A DNA stretch of 64,000 nt from Podaxis mareebaensis (GCA_018524725.1 JAEUWP010000421.1:186001-250000), one strand, 5' to 3'. Shown: positions 12,531 through 25,311, counted from the first letter of the stretch. Notes: generated from the sequence alone by a model not told the origin. Program-made: numbers and translations.

Positions 12531-13298
12531 GCTGAAGAGCTAAGGTTTCTTTGACGTAGCGGTGCAAGGATAGCTGCACTACAACTCACATTAACGGGTA
12601 GCACTGTTGAACCTTCTTGTGTGAGAATCAGGTTCGGGTATGGTGCATAGCCGACCTGGATCATCAGATGAAACATGCCCCAATGACTCCCATTCTGCTG
12701 TGATGCAAGAATAGAAGCATCGACTGACATGTCCTGCAGAAATTCCAAATAAGTCCACAGCCTACTCGTGAATACACGTATAACATACCGCCACAGTTAG
12801 GCGAGGTGGCTAATTGGTTCCGCCTGCAACTGGGAGCGTTTAGCTCTCACTCCTTCCAAGCTACTTCCGTGACCCTAGATGGAAGCGCGCTCATAGCGCC
12901 TAATTGAAAAGTTTCCCGCTACGAGTTCATCACCCCTGCGACTTTTATTGACACCGAGAATGTCTATCCAGAAGCACCCTATAAAGCAATTGAATTACCT
13001 CCCACCTGGTCACTGTCAAGGCAAGAGTAAAACTAACGCACCGGGGACAGTGGTCGAGGAAGAAAGCGTGTATAACGTCAATGATAACTTAGGTTGAACA
13101 TTCCAACGTCGCTAGACCCTGATTCAGATAAGACTCCGGCCCGGATCTTCCTCCGACAAATCCGTCCGTTATCAAGACCACTGCACCGAAGGACTGGCAC
13201 TTATATCTTCGATGTGGTCCCCGCTGAACTCTGACTTCTCCCTCGTGAGAGCCTCCTAGTCGTGTGACCCCAATAGAGGAGGGGACTTGATCTCTTAT
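12531..13298. other. divergent intergenic region
   Basis: This is the shared upstream space of acyl-CoA synthetase copy 2 (minus) and the nickel transporter (plus). The first 250 or so bases resemble the upstream region of copy 1. No specific binding site was identified. Confidence 0.5.
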
Positions 13299-15275
13299 AT
13301 GCTGGCAATGCGTATGGCTTTCACGAGGGGAATCCGCTTGACAGTATTCGGTCGTTCGCTGCTCCTTATCTCATGCGAGTGAGTTTACTTGTCCCTTGAA
13401 ATCGACTTCTCGTTAATCTCGGTCGCACCAGAATCCTAGTCAATGCCATATGTTGGGCTGTCGCTGGCATACTCTTCCATGAACGAGCGACGCGAAACAA
13501 CTTAAGCTTAGCCCTTCTAGCATGGGTGCGTCCAGATTAGACTTGACCTTGCGACCTGCATGCTCATATATATGTGCAGACTCTGGGGCTTCGACATGGT
13601 GCGTACTCTTATCTGGGGTCGATATCTCCTGAAGCTCATCGGCTCACAAGCTCTCGACGCCGATCACATCAGGTGTGAACGAATCTCACTACTCGCCCAA
13701 GCCTGAACTGAATTTTGTAGTGCCATAGACAATGCGACGAGGTCCCTCATCAACATGGGACTACTCCCAATTACTTGTGGACTGTTTTTCTCCTTAGGGC
13801 ACAGTACCATTGTGATCGTCGTGGTACGTGACATGCTTGTCACCTAATGAATGTAGCTAAATACACCTCTGCAGACTATCGCAATTGCAATATCTACCGA
13901 TGTCTACAACCACATATCTGGTGTCGGCGAGATAGGCGGTATCGTTGGTGAGTACCCTCTACTCTGCGACCTGAAGGCATTCCAACACGACGAACTTCAG
14001 GCGCTGCTGTCAGCGGGTCCTTCCTGTTCATTGTCGGCCTAGCAAACACGTTTATCCTCTGGCGCATCCTGCGCCAACGACGCAAGGTATAGTATCTCAA
14101 CTGTCCTAGCACCCGTCTCAACATTTGTATAGAACAACCAAAGGGTCGAACGCATAAAGCAAGGAGAAGTCGTTGAAGACGAACCACCACAAGGGCCCGA
14201 AAAGAACTCGATGTTCATGATGAGAATTCTGGGTCCCGTTGTGACCTTTGTCAACAGGCCATGGAAGGTATCCCTCAGCACCCGCATTATCCTCTTCGTT
14301 TCCTCATATGCTTACCATACAACAGATGTACCCCGTCGGAGTTCTCTTTGGATTCGGTCTGTCACCTCCACTTACCCTACAACCCCAGTCTATCTAACTC
14401 ATCTTTCAAACAGGTTTCGACACCGCATCATCCATCGCTCTCCTTGCCATCTCCGCCATCGCCAAACAGCAATCAGAAGGACATAGTATGCCCTCTTCAC
14501 ACATCATCATCCTCCCCGTACGTCTCCTCCCACTCATCCACCCCCTGACAAAATCCTAACTTAAAGACCACGACAGCTCCTATTCACATCAGGAATGACT
14601 CTCGTCGACTCCCTAGATTCAATCCTCATGCTCTACTCCTACGCCGGCCTCCTCGAAAACCCTCACCGATGGCGAATAATCGAACCCAAAACCACACCAA
14701 CACCAACGGAACCACCGAACGTCGATCCAGAGAGCACTAACACCAACGAGAAGAAAGAAATCGACGTACAAGATCCTCTTCCTCTACCCAATGCATCTCA
14801 GGAACGCGTCGAGAGCGAGACAAAGGCCAAAATGAACGTAATGTCCGGTCTAAGTATCATTCTGACTTTGATGAGTATCATGGTCGCCTTCGCGTACGTA
14901 TTCGTTGCTTTCCCGTTTTTCCCGCTTCACGATCCCTGATGGAGACAATGGGGGTGATAGGATATCACTGATCACGATCATGGGCCTCATTGGAGAACAT
15001 TGTTCCCAATGCGTTGCTGCGGCAGAAGCTGAAGATGGAGGTGGGCTGGCGGGTGCTTGGTGGAGAGGTTGGGCAAACGTGTGTATCTTGAGTTCTTGGT
15101 TTTATGGTTGAAGGCGATTAATATATCTTGCGGGATCTAGGCTGGAGAGAATTCTGGCTTCATCGGTGTAGGGATCGTTGGTGCTGTCCTTGTCATAGTC
15201 GCGACTTGGTACTCTGGTAAATGGGTCGCTAGACATATCCAACAACGCAGGACCACCAGAGCTGGGAATCAATAG
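13299..15275 (+). CDS. NiCoT-family nickel/cobalt transporter
   Basis: A multi-pass plasma-membrane permease that takes up Ni2+ or Co2+, needed for example by urease. After exon joining the diagnostic NiCoT signatures are all present: ALDADHISAIDNATR (metal-binding helix), GLFFSLGHSTIVIVV, FGFGFDTASSIALL and GMTLVDSLDSILMLYSYAG. The start is the first in-frame Met after a TAG at 13257 (MLAMRMAFTRGIRL); the next Mets at 13308 and 13314 are alternatives. The next exons run FGRSLLLISCE/ILVNAICWAVAGILF and LALLAW/TLGLRH/ALDADH. A hydrophilic loop between helices holds the NPHRWRIIEPK segment and a Thr/Pro-rich stretch. The last exons give IGEHCSQC and a C-terminal helix ending TTRAGNQ. About ten short introns occur. 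No break was seen. Confidence 0.9.
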
Positions 15276-15453
15276 ATACGAATCCTATACAAACCTCAAG
15301 AACGGCAAATAGTGGTGTTAGTGGTTGTGATATGAACAATGCATACAACAACAAAATGTAGAATATGTATGATTATATGTCCACAAGTGTATCGACCCAA
15401 ATAAACTAAAGATATTGTCCGCTACAAACCATGAACTTGCCTGGTCACGCCCA

Positions 15454-17760
15454 TCAAAACAGGTAGTCCGAAAGTATCCAAGACAGAGCGGCAATCGTAC
15501 AAGACATCCACAATGACGTTCCACTCATAAGACCACCCGACAATGCAGACCCAGACTTGCGTGGACCATTCAAAGAGTTAGCATCCCCACTTGGAATCGT
15601 CGTCGGTGACAGAGTCAAGGTCGCAGCCGCACTAAGGTGACTAACATCACTACCGGCAGAAACAGTCACCTGAGGCGCAACAGCCGCGCTAGCAGTTGGA
15701 GCAGCATTGATGGTTTCTATCCCAAAACAAGGTCAAAACTGCGACGGAGGAGTTAAACCCGTGGAACGTAAGAACACTTACGTTCAAAGTTACCTCCATT
15801 GTTCAATGCGTCGTTGATGGCCTGTTGATAGAGTTCGTTGGCGTTTGGAGGAACCAGGGAGAGGAATCCGATGCGGGGAGGGTCGACAGAGGGGTGCGTG
15901 AGGTTGCCATAATGGAACGCGACGAGGTTTCTATGGAAGTGTTCAGTGGACCCGGGGGAAACCAGGGTAGGGGAGGTGGCACGTACGATCTGAAGAAGGG
16001 GTCGCCGAGACTCCAGCGGAAGAGAGCTCCAAAACGAGGGGCATCGGTGGTGACCAGATTGTCTGCTACGCAGGTTGTAGCATCGTTTTGCTGGAACTGA
16101 CCAATGAAGTCGCGTGGGTCGATAGGGAACATCTGGCCAACGGCACTCATGTAAGCTTCATGTGGCTCTTCCGTCCAAGTAAGACGCCGCTCACCTTTCC
16201 ACCAATTTGAAATGCAAGTGTATGAGCATTCTTGCAAGGGAACATAGGCATCGATTCCTCGCTGGAAGGTTGGTAAGAGGGAGAGACTTTGCTTAGAATG
16301 TTGTTCACGACATCTTCGGGACCACGAAGAATAGAGTTTCCCTAAAGATTCGCAGCTTGTCAGTTGTGACGGACATAGGCAGGGGAGGGGGAGACATACA
16401 GTGTCAATGAGAGCTGAGGTTCTCGTCGAATCAACACCATTGAGCGTTGGGACTGTCGACTCGGGAAGACGTTCCCCGTCAAGGTAGACGGCATCTATGT
16501 CGATTTCCCAACGGCTGTCGGACATGCGATCAGAACCTGATCTGTTTCACGGAGTGATAGAAGATGCATACAACGGATATACTTCGTTGGGCGCAAAAGT
16601 CGGTGCATTAAGTCCACCTTCATCGGGGGTGTACAAACGCACGGGAACCCAAGTGAGCGAAGAGTTGTCAACTCCATCTGGAAGTTTCCCAACGGTGAGT
16701 TGGCCGTGACCGCTGATGTCAATGGTGTTTCGGTGTAGTGTAATCTGGTATCAAGAACATCAATCCGTGTGGCGGAAATTCAGATTGCATGACTCACTGT
16801 GAACATGGGAGCCTCGAGCGCCCCCGTCATCAGAATTCGTGATAGGAGAGGGCCATGAGTGTATGTCGAAAGAAGGAAATCGTCAGTGGGGTCGATGGGT
16901 CCGCTCTGATGGTGGATGGGTAAGTTGTAGAATGAGTTCTGAAAGCAGAACAAGGACCACCTTCGCCTTAACGACAGCCTCCTGAATCTTACTGTATCAC
17001 CACGTTGAATAGTGGCATTAGTTATAAAAAGGGATCGTAGACAAATATTACACACCTCCCAGCAGGAAATCCCAAACCAAATATACCCGCCGTATCATAC
17101 TGCACAACTACATTATTAGTATCGTTGACCGCTCCAAACGCCTGATCCGTCATGGCAACTCCAGCAATAGTGGCAGTATCAAGTCCGACATTTCCCTTCG
17201 CAAACGTTCCACTTGAAGAGTCACCATAGTACATAGCGACATCAACCCCCAACGGGTTCCCGTTCCTTGAAGGATACCTCGTAACAGCAGAATCCTCGCA
17301 TGTGCCCGTGCGGCAGGCATCGGAAACGACCCATAAATCGCTTGATCCCGTATCTGAAAGATCAATGAGTATCCACTCTCGCAGTTAACTCAGGGGAAAC
17401 CTCGCGGACCAAGGTTGACTGCAGCAACTGTATTTCCAAGTTCGATGGGTACGGTATAAAGCCTAACGAGTCCGTTCAATGCATAGCCTGTATCACCACA
17501 ATGCTCAATACTCACAAATCAGCGTTATTCCCAAGACCAGCCTGCCCACTCAACGTCCCTCGCCTTCCCAACCCCGAACGCTCGACACGTCTCCTCCGAA
17601 TCGGAATATCATAACCGCGAACATTTGCTGCTGTCAAGTTCTTTCCATCGTCATGATGCGCATTTATAGGCGCCAAAGCAGTGTTCGTGGGAAGAGCAGA
17701 AACGGGACCAGCCAAGAAACCGGCAACGAAAATGAGAATCTGAATGTGCAGGAACAACAT
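15454..17760 (-). CDS. pepsin-like aspartic protease (A1), probably GPI-anchored
   Basis: A secreted acid endopeptidase. The start Met at 17760 begins a signal peptide (MLFLHIQILIFVAGFLAGPVSA) followed by a basic propeptide with RRRR. After a short intron the first catalytic motif DTGSSDLWVV appears, then the flap region (MYYGDSSSGTF). The second catalytic motif is split by an intron as ALIDT/GNSI, giving DTGN. A Cys pair lies in DACRTGTC. The C-terminus is Ser/Thr/Gly-rich and ends in a hydrophobic tail (MSCTIAALSWILSDYLF), typical of a GPI-attachment signal, so a yapsin-like cell-surface enzyme is likely. Several introns are present and all joins checked stay in frame. The downstream neighbour on the plus strand is the nickel transporter, tail to tail. 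Confidence 0.9.
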
Positions 17761-18271
17761 CTACAGAGAAGAGCGTCCTGCGCAGGAGGATAAAAGGAGA
17801 GAAAGGCTAGATAAAGGAAAGGAAAGGAAAGAGATGGGAGAAAGAGAAGAAGAGAGGTGTGTTGGCCATGTTCGTTCCGGCTGGATGATGGATGAAGGGC
17901 GGAGGCAATTGATTTGTTGCTATTGCCGAGACCGCCAAGGCACTGATATCAGCATCTGCCCACATCAGGCACAATCAATCACGAAATTGTCAGCCAAGTC
18001 ACAAGTACCATCTCAATACTCGAAAGATTCTCGGCCTTGTATCCTTCCTCACTTGGTAGATAAATAACAGTGTGGTCCGCGAATAAGACTATCGTTACCT
18101 ATGCACGGTACATTACAATCTGTCCATCTGTACGTATGACTGATCATGGTGTGCATGATGCGATCAAGAGGTCGCAGCGTTGTTGTTGCTATCACTTGGG
18201 AACGACATTATATACCCCCATTATATACTCATCCACCTCCATGCTGTTTTGATTCAGCAGATGCGCCGACT
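17761..18271. other. intergenic, upstream of the aspartic protease
   Basis: Purine-rich on the plus strand just upstream of the protease start (17770-17870), with repeated GGAAAGG/GAGAGA. The purine run may be a promoter element of the protease, read as pyrimidine on its coding strand. No gene. Confidence 0.45.
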
Positions 18272-20739
18272 TCAAACGTAGCAAGAGAAGCGCGGATCTT
18301 CTCGGTTCCACCCAACTAGATCCCGAGATATTAGTCAGGGTTCCCAACACGAAACAATGTAGACTAACCGCAATGCCAACAATCCAAGAGATGCTCAGGA
18401 TCACTAGAATTAAACACTTGTAAATGGCGATCAACCTCAATCAGGGAAAAAACCTTGACATACTACTTCTCTTTAATCTTCAACAACTTGGGGTAGTTGG
18501 TGCCCCAGAAGCTCTCTGCGATAGCGGGCGCTCGTGTTAATAGACACAATGCACAGGATAGCGGTGGCGACACGTACTTTCATGGTTAGGTTCATACACA
18601 TCAGCTTCATTCTGGACAGTACACATCAGCTTCGGCTGTATGGAAATATTCTAACAATAGAACAACGGACCTGATACGCCGCATCCGGTGTAATCCTTCT
18701 TAAATTATCTATCGACGAGCTCGCAGCTTTGTAATGCTCCTTCTTCTCTGCCAAAGTAGCATTCCAGTTCCACGGCGAAATGACCGTGATGTGATACAGA
18801 CTCGACCTCCACGCTTCCGTAATACTTGTCGCGCCCGGGGTATGAGCGAAGGCTGATGGACCCGAAATGAGAATAATGAGTCCGGGGGTGGCTGCGTTCG
18901 CTGCCAAGAGGCCTGAGACAAGAGATTCTTTCTTGTCCGTGGTTTCAAAGATAAATTTGGGGATGAGACGAGAGGCAAGGGCCAAACTCGAACCGACAGA
19001 CTATCATTACCAGGTAAGTTGAGTTCCAGCGCGAATAATGTACGAGGCCAGCACTTACCGCGACGAATTTGCTACTAAACGTCTGGAAGAATGCGTTCCA
19101 AGAAGGAAACTCCGTGAAAAGAAGCGTGGTAGTCGTCGGGTTTTCTGCCTGCAACCTCTTTCCAAACTCGAGCAAAGGCGCCATTGACGTCTGAGCTTCG
19201 CTCATCGACAGCTTCGGATTCAGATAGATGACGACGTTTGCCATCGAGAACCCTCCCCATCCTTCCTCTGCCCACTTCAACCCATTATCAGCCATGATGG
19301 TCCACATTTCGTGTGTGAGGTTGGTAGTGGGAGAAAATGTTAGGATAAGAGTTGGCAACTTGACGAGGGGAGAAGCTAGAATGGTACTCTCCAGGACTAC
19401 ACCAAAGGTTCCACCACCGCCTCCACGAAGGGCCCAAAACAGATCCTCATTCTGACATTCGTTCGCAACTCGCAGTTCCCCGTCGGGAGTAACAACTTTG
19501 AACTCAAGCTACAATTATTCGTTATACACCACGTTTCTTTGTGAACGGGATTGTACTCACCACCCGATCGACGCCAAGACCCAAGCTCGGGGACAATGCG
19601 CCATGACCTCCTCCCTGAAGCCACCCTCCGGCCACACCCACAGACCTGTCGCTTCCTATAGTTGCGCTTATGAATAGATGGTCAGACTGCTGTGCGACCT
19701 TCACCCACCTCCCACAAGCGTGATATTTTGGGAGTCCGCAAAAGCATATGCTTCTTCCCACTGAACACCAGCCTGTAGGACCAGAATTAGAGCAGAAATC
19801 TCACGAAGACCGATGAATCGACACGTACTCCTACAGTGACTGCTTGACGCGGCTTAGAGGTACAACCAGACGGAACGAAGTTGGGAGAGTAGCTGATCTA
19901 GAATTAGGTCAGTTGAGGAGCATGGATATGGTGTCATAAGAAGTACGTTTTTGAGGTTGTGTGTCTATAATCAATAGGGTCAACACATTTACGCTCTCCA
20001 AAACTTATTGACTCACCCAAACCGCTAGAGATCCGGGCGCACTACTCCTCCCCTTATAGTCATGCTGATGTGTGTTAATGCAGGTACGGTCACACGCTTG
20101 GTTCCACATACTCCAGTATTCTTGATGACCAGTGGGACGTTGTGATGTTTTGCGAACCTGAAAGCGGCACTGACGTCGTCTGCGTCCCTGACATCAATCT
20201 ACCATGCAATTAATCAGCCATTTGAGAAGATGACTGCACAAAGGAGAATCACGAAGTAACTGGGCACGCTTCCGCGCTGGCATGTTTGAGGAGGTAAAGT
20301 CGGTTGAATATCGTCTAGAGAAACGTAATTCAACAGGCACTGCTCTCCTGACGTCTGGCACGTTTCCCATTGTGTCTGGATATACGCTCCAGTATGGTTC
20401 GAACGCGCCACTGTCAGCAACATCAATATAACCCGCACCAAGAACCAACGACGGGTAACACTCACCCTCGTCTAAATAGCTATTCCGTATGGTTATGCAC
20501 TCCGAGGAATTCCAAGCATTGGAAAAGCATGGCTCAGTAAAAGGAACTCCCTTCAACAAACGTCCACCGACATCGCGCCCCAGCGTTTCCCAGTCCTCTG
20601 CGGATACTTTCGGCTTTCTCAGCTCCAGAGGGCTCTGAGCCTCCACCAGAACATCAAGCTGAGCCATGCTGCTCAAGAAGAACGCCCCGACAAGCCACGA
20701 GAACATGATAGTAGTTGGGCGAAAGTTGGCAAGGGCCAT
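18272..20739 (-). CDS. secreted FAD-linked oxidoreductase (PCMH/BBE type)
   Basis: An oxidase of the berberine-bridge-enzyme-like family, which oxidises sugars, alcohols or secondary metabolites using FAD and O2. The start at 20739 gives a hydrophobic leader ([23 protein letters not shown]). The FAD-binding domain shows [22 protein letters not shown], and [14 protein letters not shown] followed by GLGVDRV. The C-terminal BBE domain closes with [38 protein letters not shown], with the stop at 18272-18274. Many Asn-glycosylation-type sites are present. Exons join in frame. Just before the [17 protein letters not shown] junction a 14-bp block occurs twice (18595-18608 and 18620-18633) around the acceptor. 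Substrate cannot be told. Confidence 0.87.
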
Positions 20740-22168
20740 CGCTACCAGAGGGGGTGGCTGAAATAGTCCAAGATGTAGGTGTGATCAAGCGCTCCCGTGT
20801 TTCTAGAACTTCATTAGGCAACCAGGCAACCTTCGAAAGATGGAACTGATCGCGCGGACCCATCTTGGTAAGTTTCGGAGCGCTGGACAGAGAACTCAAT
20901 GGTATTTTTGGCATGGCAGAGGTTGGCATGCCCAGCGGAGTCAAATGGGGATGGGTCGGCTTCGTGAGGCAACCTGGCGCCCACCAGGGCCTGAAGTTTG
21001 GAGTTTTTTTTTTGTAATGGAGTAATTGTGGCGGTTATCATGGAGCCTCGAAAGGCGTAGCTCATGGGAAGACTGATCGCAGTTGGGATGTTGTAGTCAG
21101 AGCTGCTAAAGCCGAGTTGTGCGGAATGCCACTGTTGTTTGTGTTTGTGTATATTACCTCTCACCCACATGCACATGTACACCAGTCCTTTGTTACTTGA
21201 ACAAAATCAATCTCGGTGTTCCGGACCTTGTGGTCAGTGAGATGTCTATGTGCAAGTAAGGCTGATGATATCAGTCGAGGAAGGCCGCTATACGGTGGCA
21301 CCTGCCAAGTGTTTGACGGATTCTGGGTGTCTCGAATCGGCGTCCCAGGATCTCGCATCCCACAAGTTGGCAGCGGCGCAGGGCCACCTGCAAAAAGGGC
21401 GGGCTACACTGGCATAGAGGCCTCCCTGTGGCAAAGTACTGTCTGTTTCACCTCATTAACGGGACCTTGTAAGTAATGCAATGCCAGGTTTATAAAGCCT
21501 TGGAGAAAAGAGGATTCAATTCCCTCTAGCCGAGTTTTCCACATCACGACAGCCGCGCAAGTCGGTGCTGCCTGATCTTGATTCCAACGTAATTCATGTA
21601 CTCAAGAGTCCGTACGTCCAACACGGACGTCTAAATCCGCCGAGTCTGAACGAGCTTGATATCCTCATCGAGTTCAACCCCTGTTCACTATGCTATGACT
21701 ATGGGTGTCCCTGGACGCCGGTACCGACACTCGGATGCAACAAGTACCAAGGAGAATGAAATGGATCCTGCAATAACTGCTGGCGGATGAGAAACGAGTT
21801 TCAACCCATTGTCCGTGTCCAGGATCTCACCCTCAAGTTACCCCGCTGATCTCCAGATCAACCAGTTTGGGGAATGCTACCGACGGTGAACAAGCCATGA
21901 CTACTACACTTCTTCCCTCCCCCGCGGCCCAGCACTCTGGCTCGCTCGAGAGAATCTCCATCTCTCTAATGCGGCATCACCCCAAAGATTATATATACCT
22001 TTTATCCACCTGGTCAAGAACATCGTTCAGAGCGAAATGAATGATTAATTCCCCTAACACATTCTCCATGGGCCACCTTGACGCAATGAAAGGAGGAATT
22101 CAAAGAAGCGACAGCGATGAAACCGCAACGACAATAGTCACAAATCCAGCACCTAACCAAACCTCAAA
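20740..22168. other. intergenic, no gene seen
   Basis: This contains the promoter of the FAD oxidoreductase and the 3' flank of the F-box-like gene. A TATAAAG sits near 21491 but no plausible coding region follows it on the plus strand. A T10-class run occurs near 21006. Confidence 0.4.
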
Positions 22169-23875
22169 TCAGCACCAAGCAAATAACACGAATCGCAAAA
22201 GCAAACCCACCACTTCCCCAAGAAACCTGAACCTCCTCAACCGTAAACACCTTCGCACTATCTCACGAGACAACTGTTTATTCAAAGCCTTTTTCGAGAA
22301 CGGTAGGAATTCCCCATCAATCTCCAGCTCCTGCAACCGAGGGAACAACCCCAACCACCGAGCGATAACCGTAACCTCACTCAAGTCCGAAGAAGGGCTC
22401 GCAGTCGCATCCAACACCAATTTCAAGTCCGTCACCCTAGACCACCTGAGGATGCTCGGAGCTGAAGTTCGAGTCAAGTCAACGTGCTTCCGTATCCAGT
22501 CTACCCAAAACTCTGCGCGGAAGTTCATGTATAATGTTAAACGGGGTCGTATTGCTGCAGCGGGACTGGATTTATGGACGTCGGGGTCTCCCTGGCGAGT
22601 AGGAGGGATAAGGAGGTTTAGGACAAGAATAGCTTTGTCAACGGTCGAACCCGTCATCGCACGCATAGTCCGAGTTGGGAGGATACAAACCGATCCTAGC
22701 GAGGTGAGTCGTTTGGCATTTGGGGCGGAATGCAGGGAACAGCGAAAAAGCCATACGGCGAGCTGCGGCCATGCTTCGAGCGTTTTGAGATTAGGCAGAA
22801 ACGGGGCTTCGAGGGATAGGGGCATACTGGTTCTTGAAGTCGGTATAATTAAGGCGAAGTCAAGTTTCAGGTGATTGATAGCGTCGTGTCGGGAAAGAAA
22901 GGACATGAGGATATGCGGGTTTAGGGAAAAGTCATCGCCAGTGAAGATCAAAGTGGTGAGATTGATTAAATGAATGGAGTTGAGCAGCTGTGTCCACGCC
23001 AAGTATTCAGGATTAATCGGCCAAACAAATCGGAATTCGAGTCGTTGGATGGTTTGAGAGGCACCGTTTAACATATTGATGGTGTAGTCCAGTAACGGCG
23101 GTGCGAGGAAGTCGCAGACAGCAACCGTTAGGTCTCGTAACCTCGAAGGAGGCGAAAGCGACTGTCCGGTCGGAACTCGAAAGGCACGAGAAATCTTTTT
23201 AATGGGTGATAGTAGACTGGTACGTTTTGGGACTTGGTTCATCATGAGATAGGGGAAGAGCGTGCCTCCGTCGAGCTCTAGTCTTTCGCACCCCTTCGAA
23301 AGCGCAAGGTCGACCACCTGAGTGAGGAGCTTGACCCAATCCGCCGGACCTAACGTCGGACGACGCTCCGTCATACATTTCCCCATCTCTTCCCTATCAT
23401 ACACCAAGAACCCAAGCTCCAAAGTGCTCAACGACCGGGATGTCATCCGATTCATTAAGTCACACAAACCAAACAAATCGTTGACGAAAGTACGAAGAGA
23501 GTCGTGGAAAGGAAAGTATTTGATATGGGATATATGCGGTATCCACAGAGATGCGCATAGAGCTGGAATGGATTCTTTGGGTTGAATTTTCTTGAGGACT
23601 AGACATGAGCTCGAGCGGACACTCTTCATGATTTGCGGCCCCAAGAGTTGTGCCAATGCCAAATAGTTGAGTCGGCGATTGACTTTGACTAGTGCGAAAA
23701 GGGTGGGATCGTCGATATGAACTAGAATCTGTTCAACTATTTCCGGCGGAAGATCTTCCCATTTCGCAGAAGGCGGCTGGGGCACTATGGCCCCTTGGGT
23801 CATACGACAGGAATGAAAGAGATCGGAGGGTTCTGAAACGTGAGTTGCAGCAGTGGCACCATTTTGAAACTTCAC
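22169..23875 (-). CDS. F-box-like protein (copy A)
   Basis: A single-exon, 568-residue protein. Near the N-terminus LPPEIVEQILVHIDDPTLFALVKVNRRL matches the F-box pattern (LP-E-I-x-I-x-D-x2-L). The rest is leucine-rich with many short LxxL-type repeats, as in fungal F-box/LRR-like proteins that select substrates for SCF ubiquitin ligases. Agaricomycetes carry very large families of this kind. The start Met at 23875 is the first in frame; an internal Met (MTQGAIVPQ) just before the F-box is an alternative. It is a diverged paralogue of the gene at 27747-29411: both share the F-box, ISH/TTI-type, LEAWPQ, and the C-terminal RRC-LR-LRF segments. An antisense open frame at 22041-22874 is a shadow. 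Confidence 0.72.
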   Translation of the reverse strand: MKFQNGATAATHVSEPSDLFHSCRMTQGAIVPQPPSAKWEDLPPEIVEQILVHIDDPTLFALVKVNRRLNYLALAQLLGPQIMKSVRSSSCLVLKKIQPKESIPALCASLWIPHISHIKYFPFHDSLRTFVNDLFGLCDLMNRMTSRSLSTLELGFLVYDREEMGKCMTERRPTLGPADWVKLLTQVVDLALSKGCERLELDGGTLFPYLMMNQVPKRTSLLSPIKKISRAFRVPTGQSLSPPSRLRDLTVAVCDFLAPPLLDYTINMLNGASQTIQRLEFRFVWPINPEYLAWTQLLNSIHLINLTTLIFTGDDFSLNPHILMSFLSRHDAINHLKLDFALIIPTSRTSMPLSLEAPFLPNLKTLEAWPQLAVWLFRCSLHSAPNAKRLTSLGSVCILPTRTMRAMTGSTVDKAILVLNLLIPPTRQGDPDVHKSSPAAAIRPRLTLYMNFRAEFWVDWIRKHVDLTRTSAPSILRWSRVTDLKLVLDATASPSSDLSEVTVIARWLGLFPRLQELEIDGEFLPFSKKALNKQLSREIVRRCLRLRRFRFLGEVVGLLLRFVLFAWC

Positions 23876-24111
23876 ATATATACATAGGCTAAATATATTG
23901 TACCTGAGAGAATGTATTACTTATTGGCTTCGGAAGTTAACAGCCGACCATGTTGCGTCGCGTTGTTGATGCAATCTTCGGCAACGGTGCTGGTATTCGG
24001 CTCAGAAAAGGCCCTTGTAATCAAAAGCTGTCCAGCAGTAAGTTCTGACCGCCCGAGGGATATGTCCAGGTTGCTCCGATACAAAGCCTGATGTTCTGAA
24101 GAGAGCGGGTG

Positions 24112-25311
24112 TTAAGCTAAAGCGGCCTTCATATCTTCATATAACCCATGTTGATCGCCCAAGCCATATGTTAACGTCATCTTTTGAAATACTCCCGCGC
24201 TGTCATTTGAATCCAGCCCGAGCTGTGTGATCATTAACAGCCAGGCCCACGATTCAATACAGTTCATACGTACTAAGGAAATAACGTCGTCAAGTAAATG
24301 TGCTTGTCCAACACTCATTCCCAGCAACCCTTCGTAGTTTGCATTGACGATGTGAACATGGAAGTGATCTTTGCAGTGTCAAGGTAAGATCGCATAGAAG
24401 CGAATCGGATACTCACAATAACTTGGTTGATAATGAATGTACATCCTGAGTGAGCCTTTCCCCAGTCCCCACTTCTTCGCCACTATGTTTTCCGCCTCCT
24501 TGCGGATATTCTGCAACAAGCCGATATGTTGTTTCCGTAAGTCACGAAGACTGCGGATGCTACGATCCTGAGCGATTGCAACAAGATAAAGAGAGGAGAG
24601 GGTCTTCAAATCCCATTTCATGTCGGGAAGTATGACAAAATCTGAGTTGGATACCAAAACTTTTTCCCGCTCGGAGAGTCCAGTAAGGATATTCTCGACC
24701 CTCGGAATGGATGAGTAACGCGGAATGCACAATGTGGCGAGGGCTTCACCTACCATTTCGTCCTCGAAGCAGGGAAGGCATCGATGTAGGGTTTAACAAT
24801 CCTTTCGTAGAGCTCCGGAGTCTCGCGCACAATCAGTTGTTCCTGTTTCGTGTACTATAGGTTTGACAATGAGACCATCATCTTTCTTGCAAAGACTGTA
24901 TTGCCCTACCTTTCTAACATGTACTTCCGTTGCAGGGCAAATGACGTTGATCTTCACATCTCGTTCTCGCCCAGGACCTAGCCAGCCAAACATCCAGGTG
25001 TACTAACATCAGAAAGAGTGATTATTATTTTCGTGATTACCATCGCGATCGTAAATGCATACAATATCGGTGCTCTGCTCGAGCTGTATCTTTTCTATTC
25101 CGCTGAGTGAATGAAAAATACTTGGTATCTGTGCGGGGTCTAACGCCGTTTTTTCAATCCGGATGATCGCCTGTACATCCCCTTCGCCTTCTGGATCGGG
25201 TAGCGAACCAAGGAAGGTGATGGAACGCGTTAGAGTATCTTCATTCAGAATCCTTTCGAATTTGAAACTACGTAGGGCTTCGAGAGATTTCGGTGCAGCT
25301 GGATGAGACAT
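24112..25311 (-). CDS. scavenger mRNA-decapping enzyme DcpS (m7GpppX diphosphatase)
   Basis: It hydrolyses the cap remnant m7GpppN left after 3'-5' mRNA decay, releasing m7GMP. The N-terminal dimer domain begins MSHPAAPKSLEALRSFKFERIL. After a 60-nt intron follows DIYTWMFGWLGPG, then HVRKYTKQEQLIVRETPELYE. The C-terminal HIT domain has ILPDMKWDL, the RSIRSLRDL segment, and across an intron SYYHFHVHIVNANY, which holds the HxHxH histidine triad with the central His as nucleophile. GQAHLLDDVISL and TLTYGL complete the fold. Six exons give about 310 residues, close to the family's usual 330-340. Stop TAA at 24112-24114. A dead partial copy lies 1.2 kb upstream. Confidence 0.92.

Noticed and set aside
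22041..22874. Long plus-strand open frame of 277 codons
   Set aside because: It lies antisense to the F-box-like gene, has poor codon character and no recognisable motif; a shadow of the real gene.
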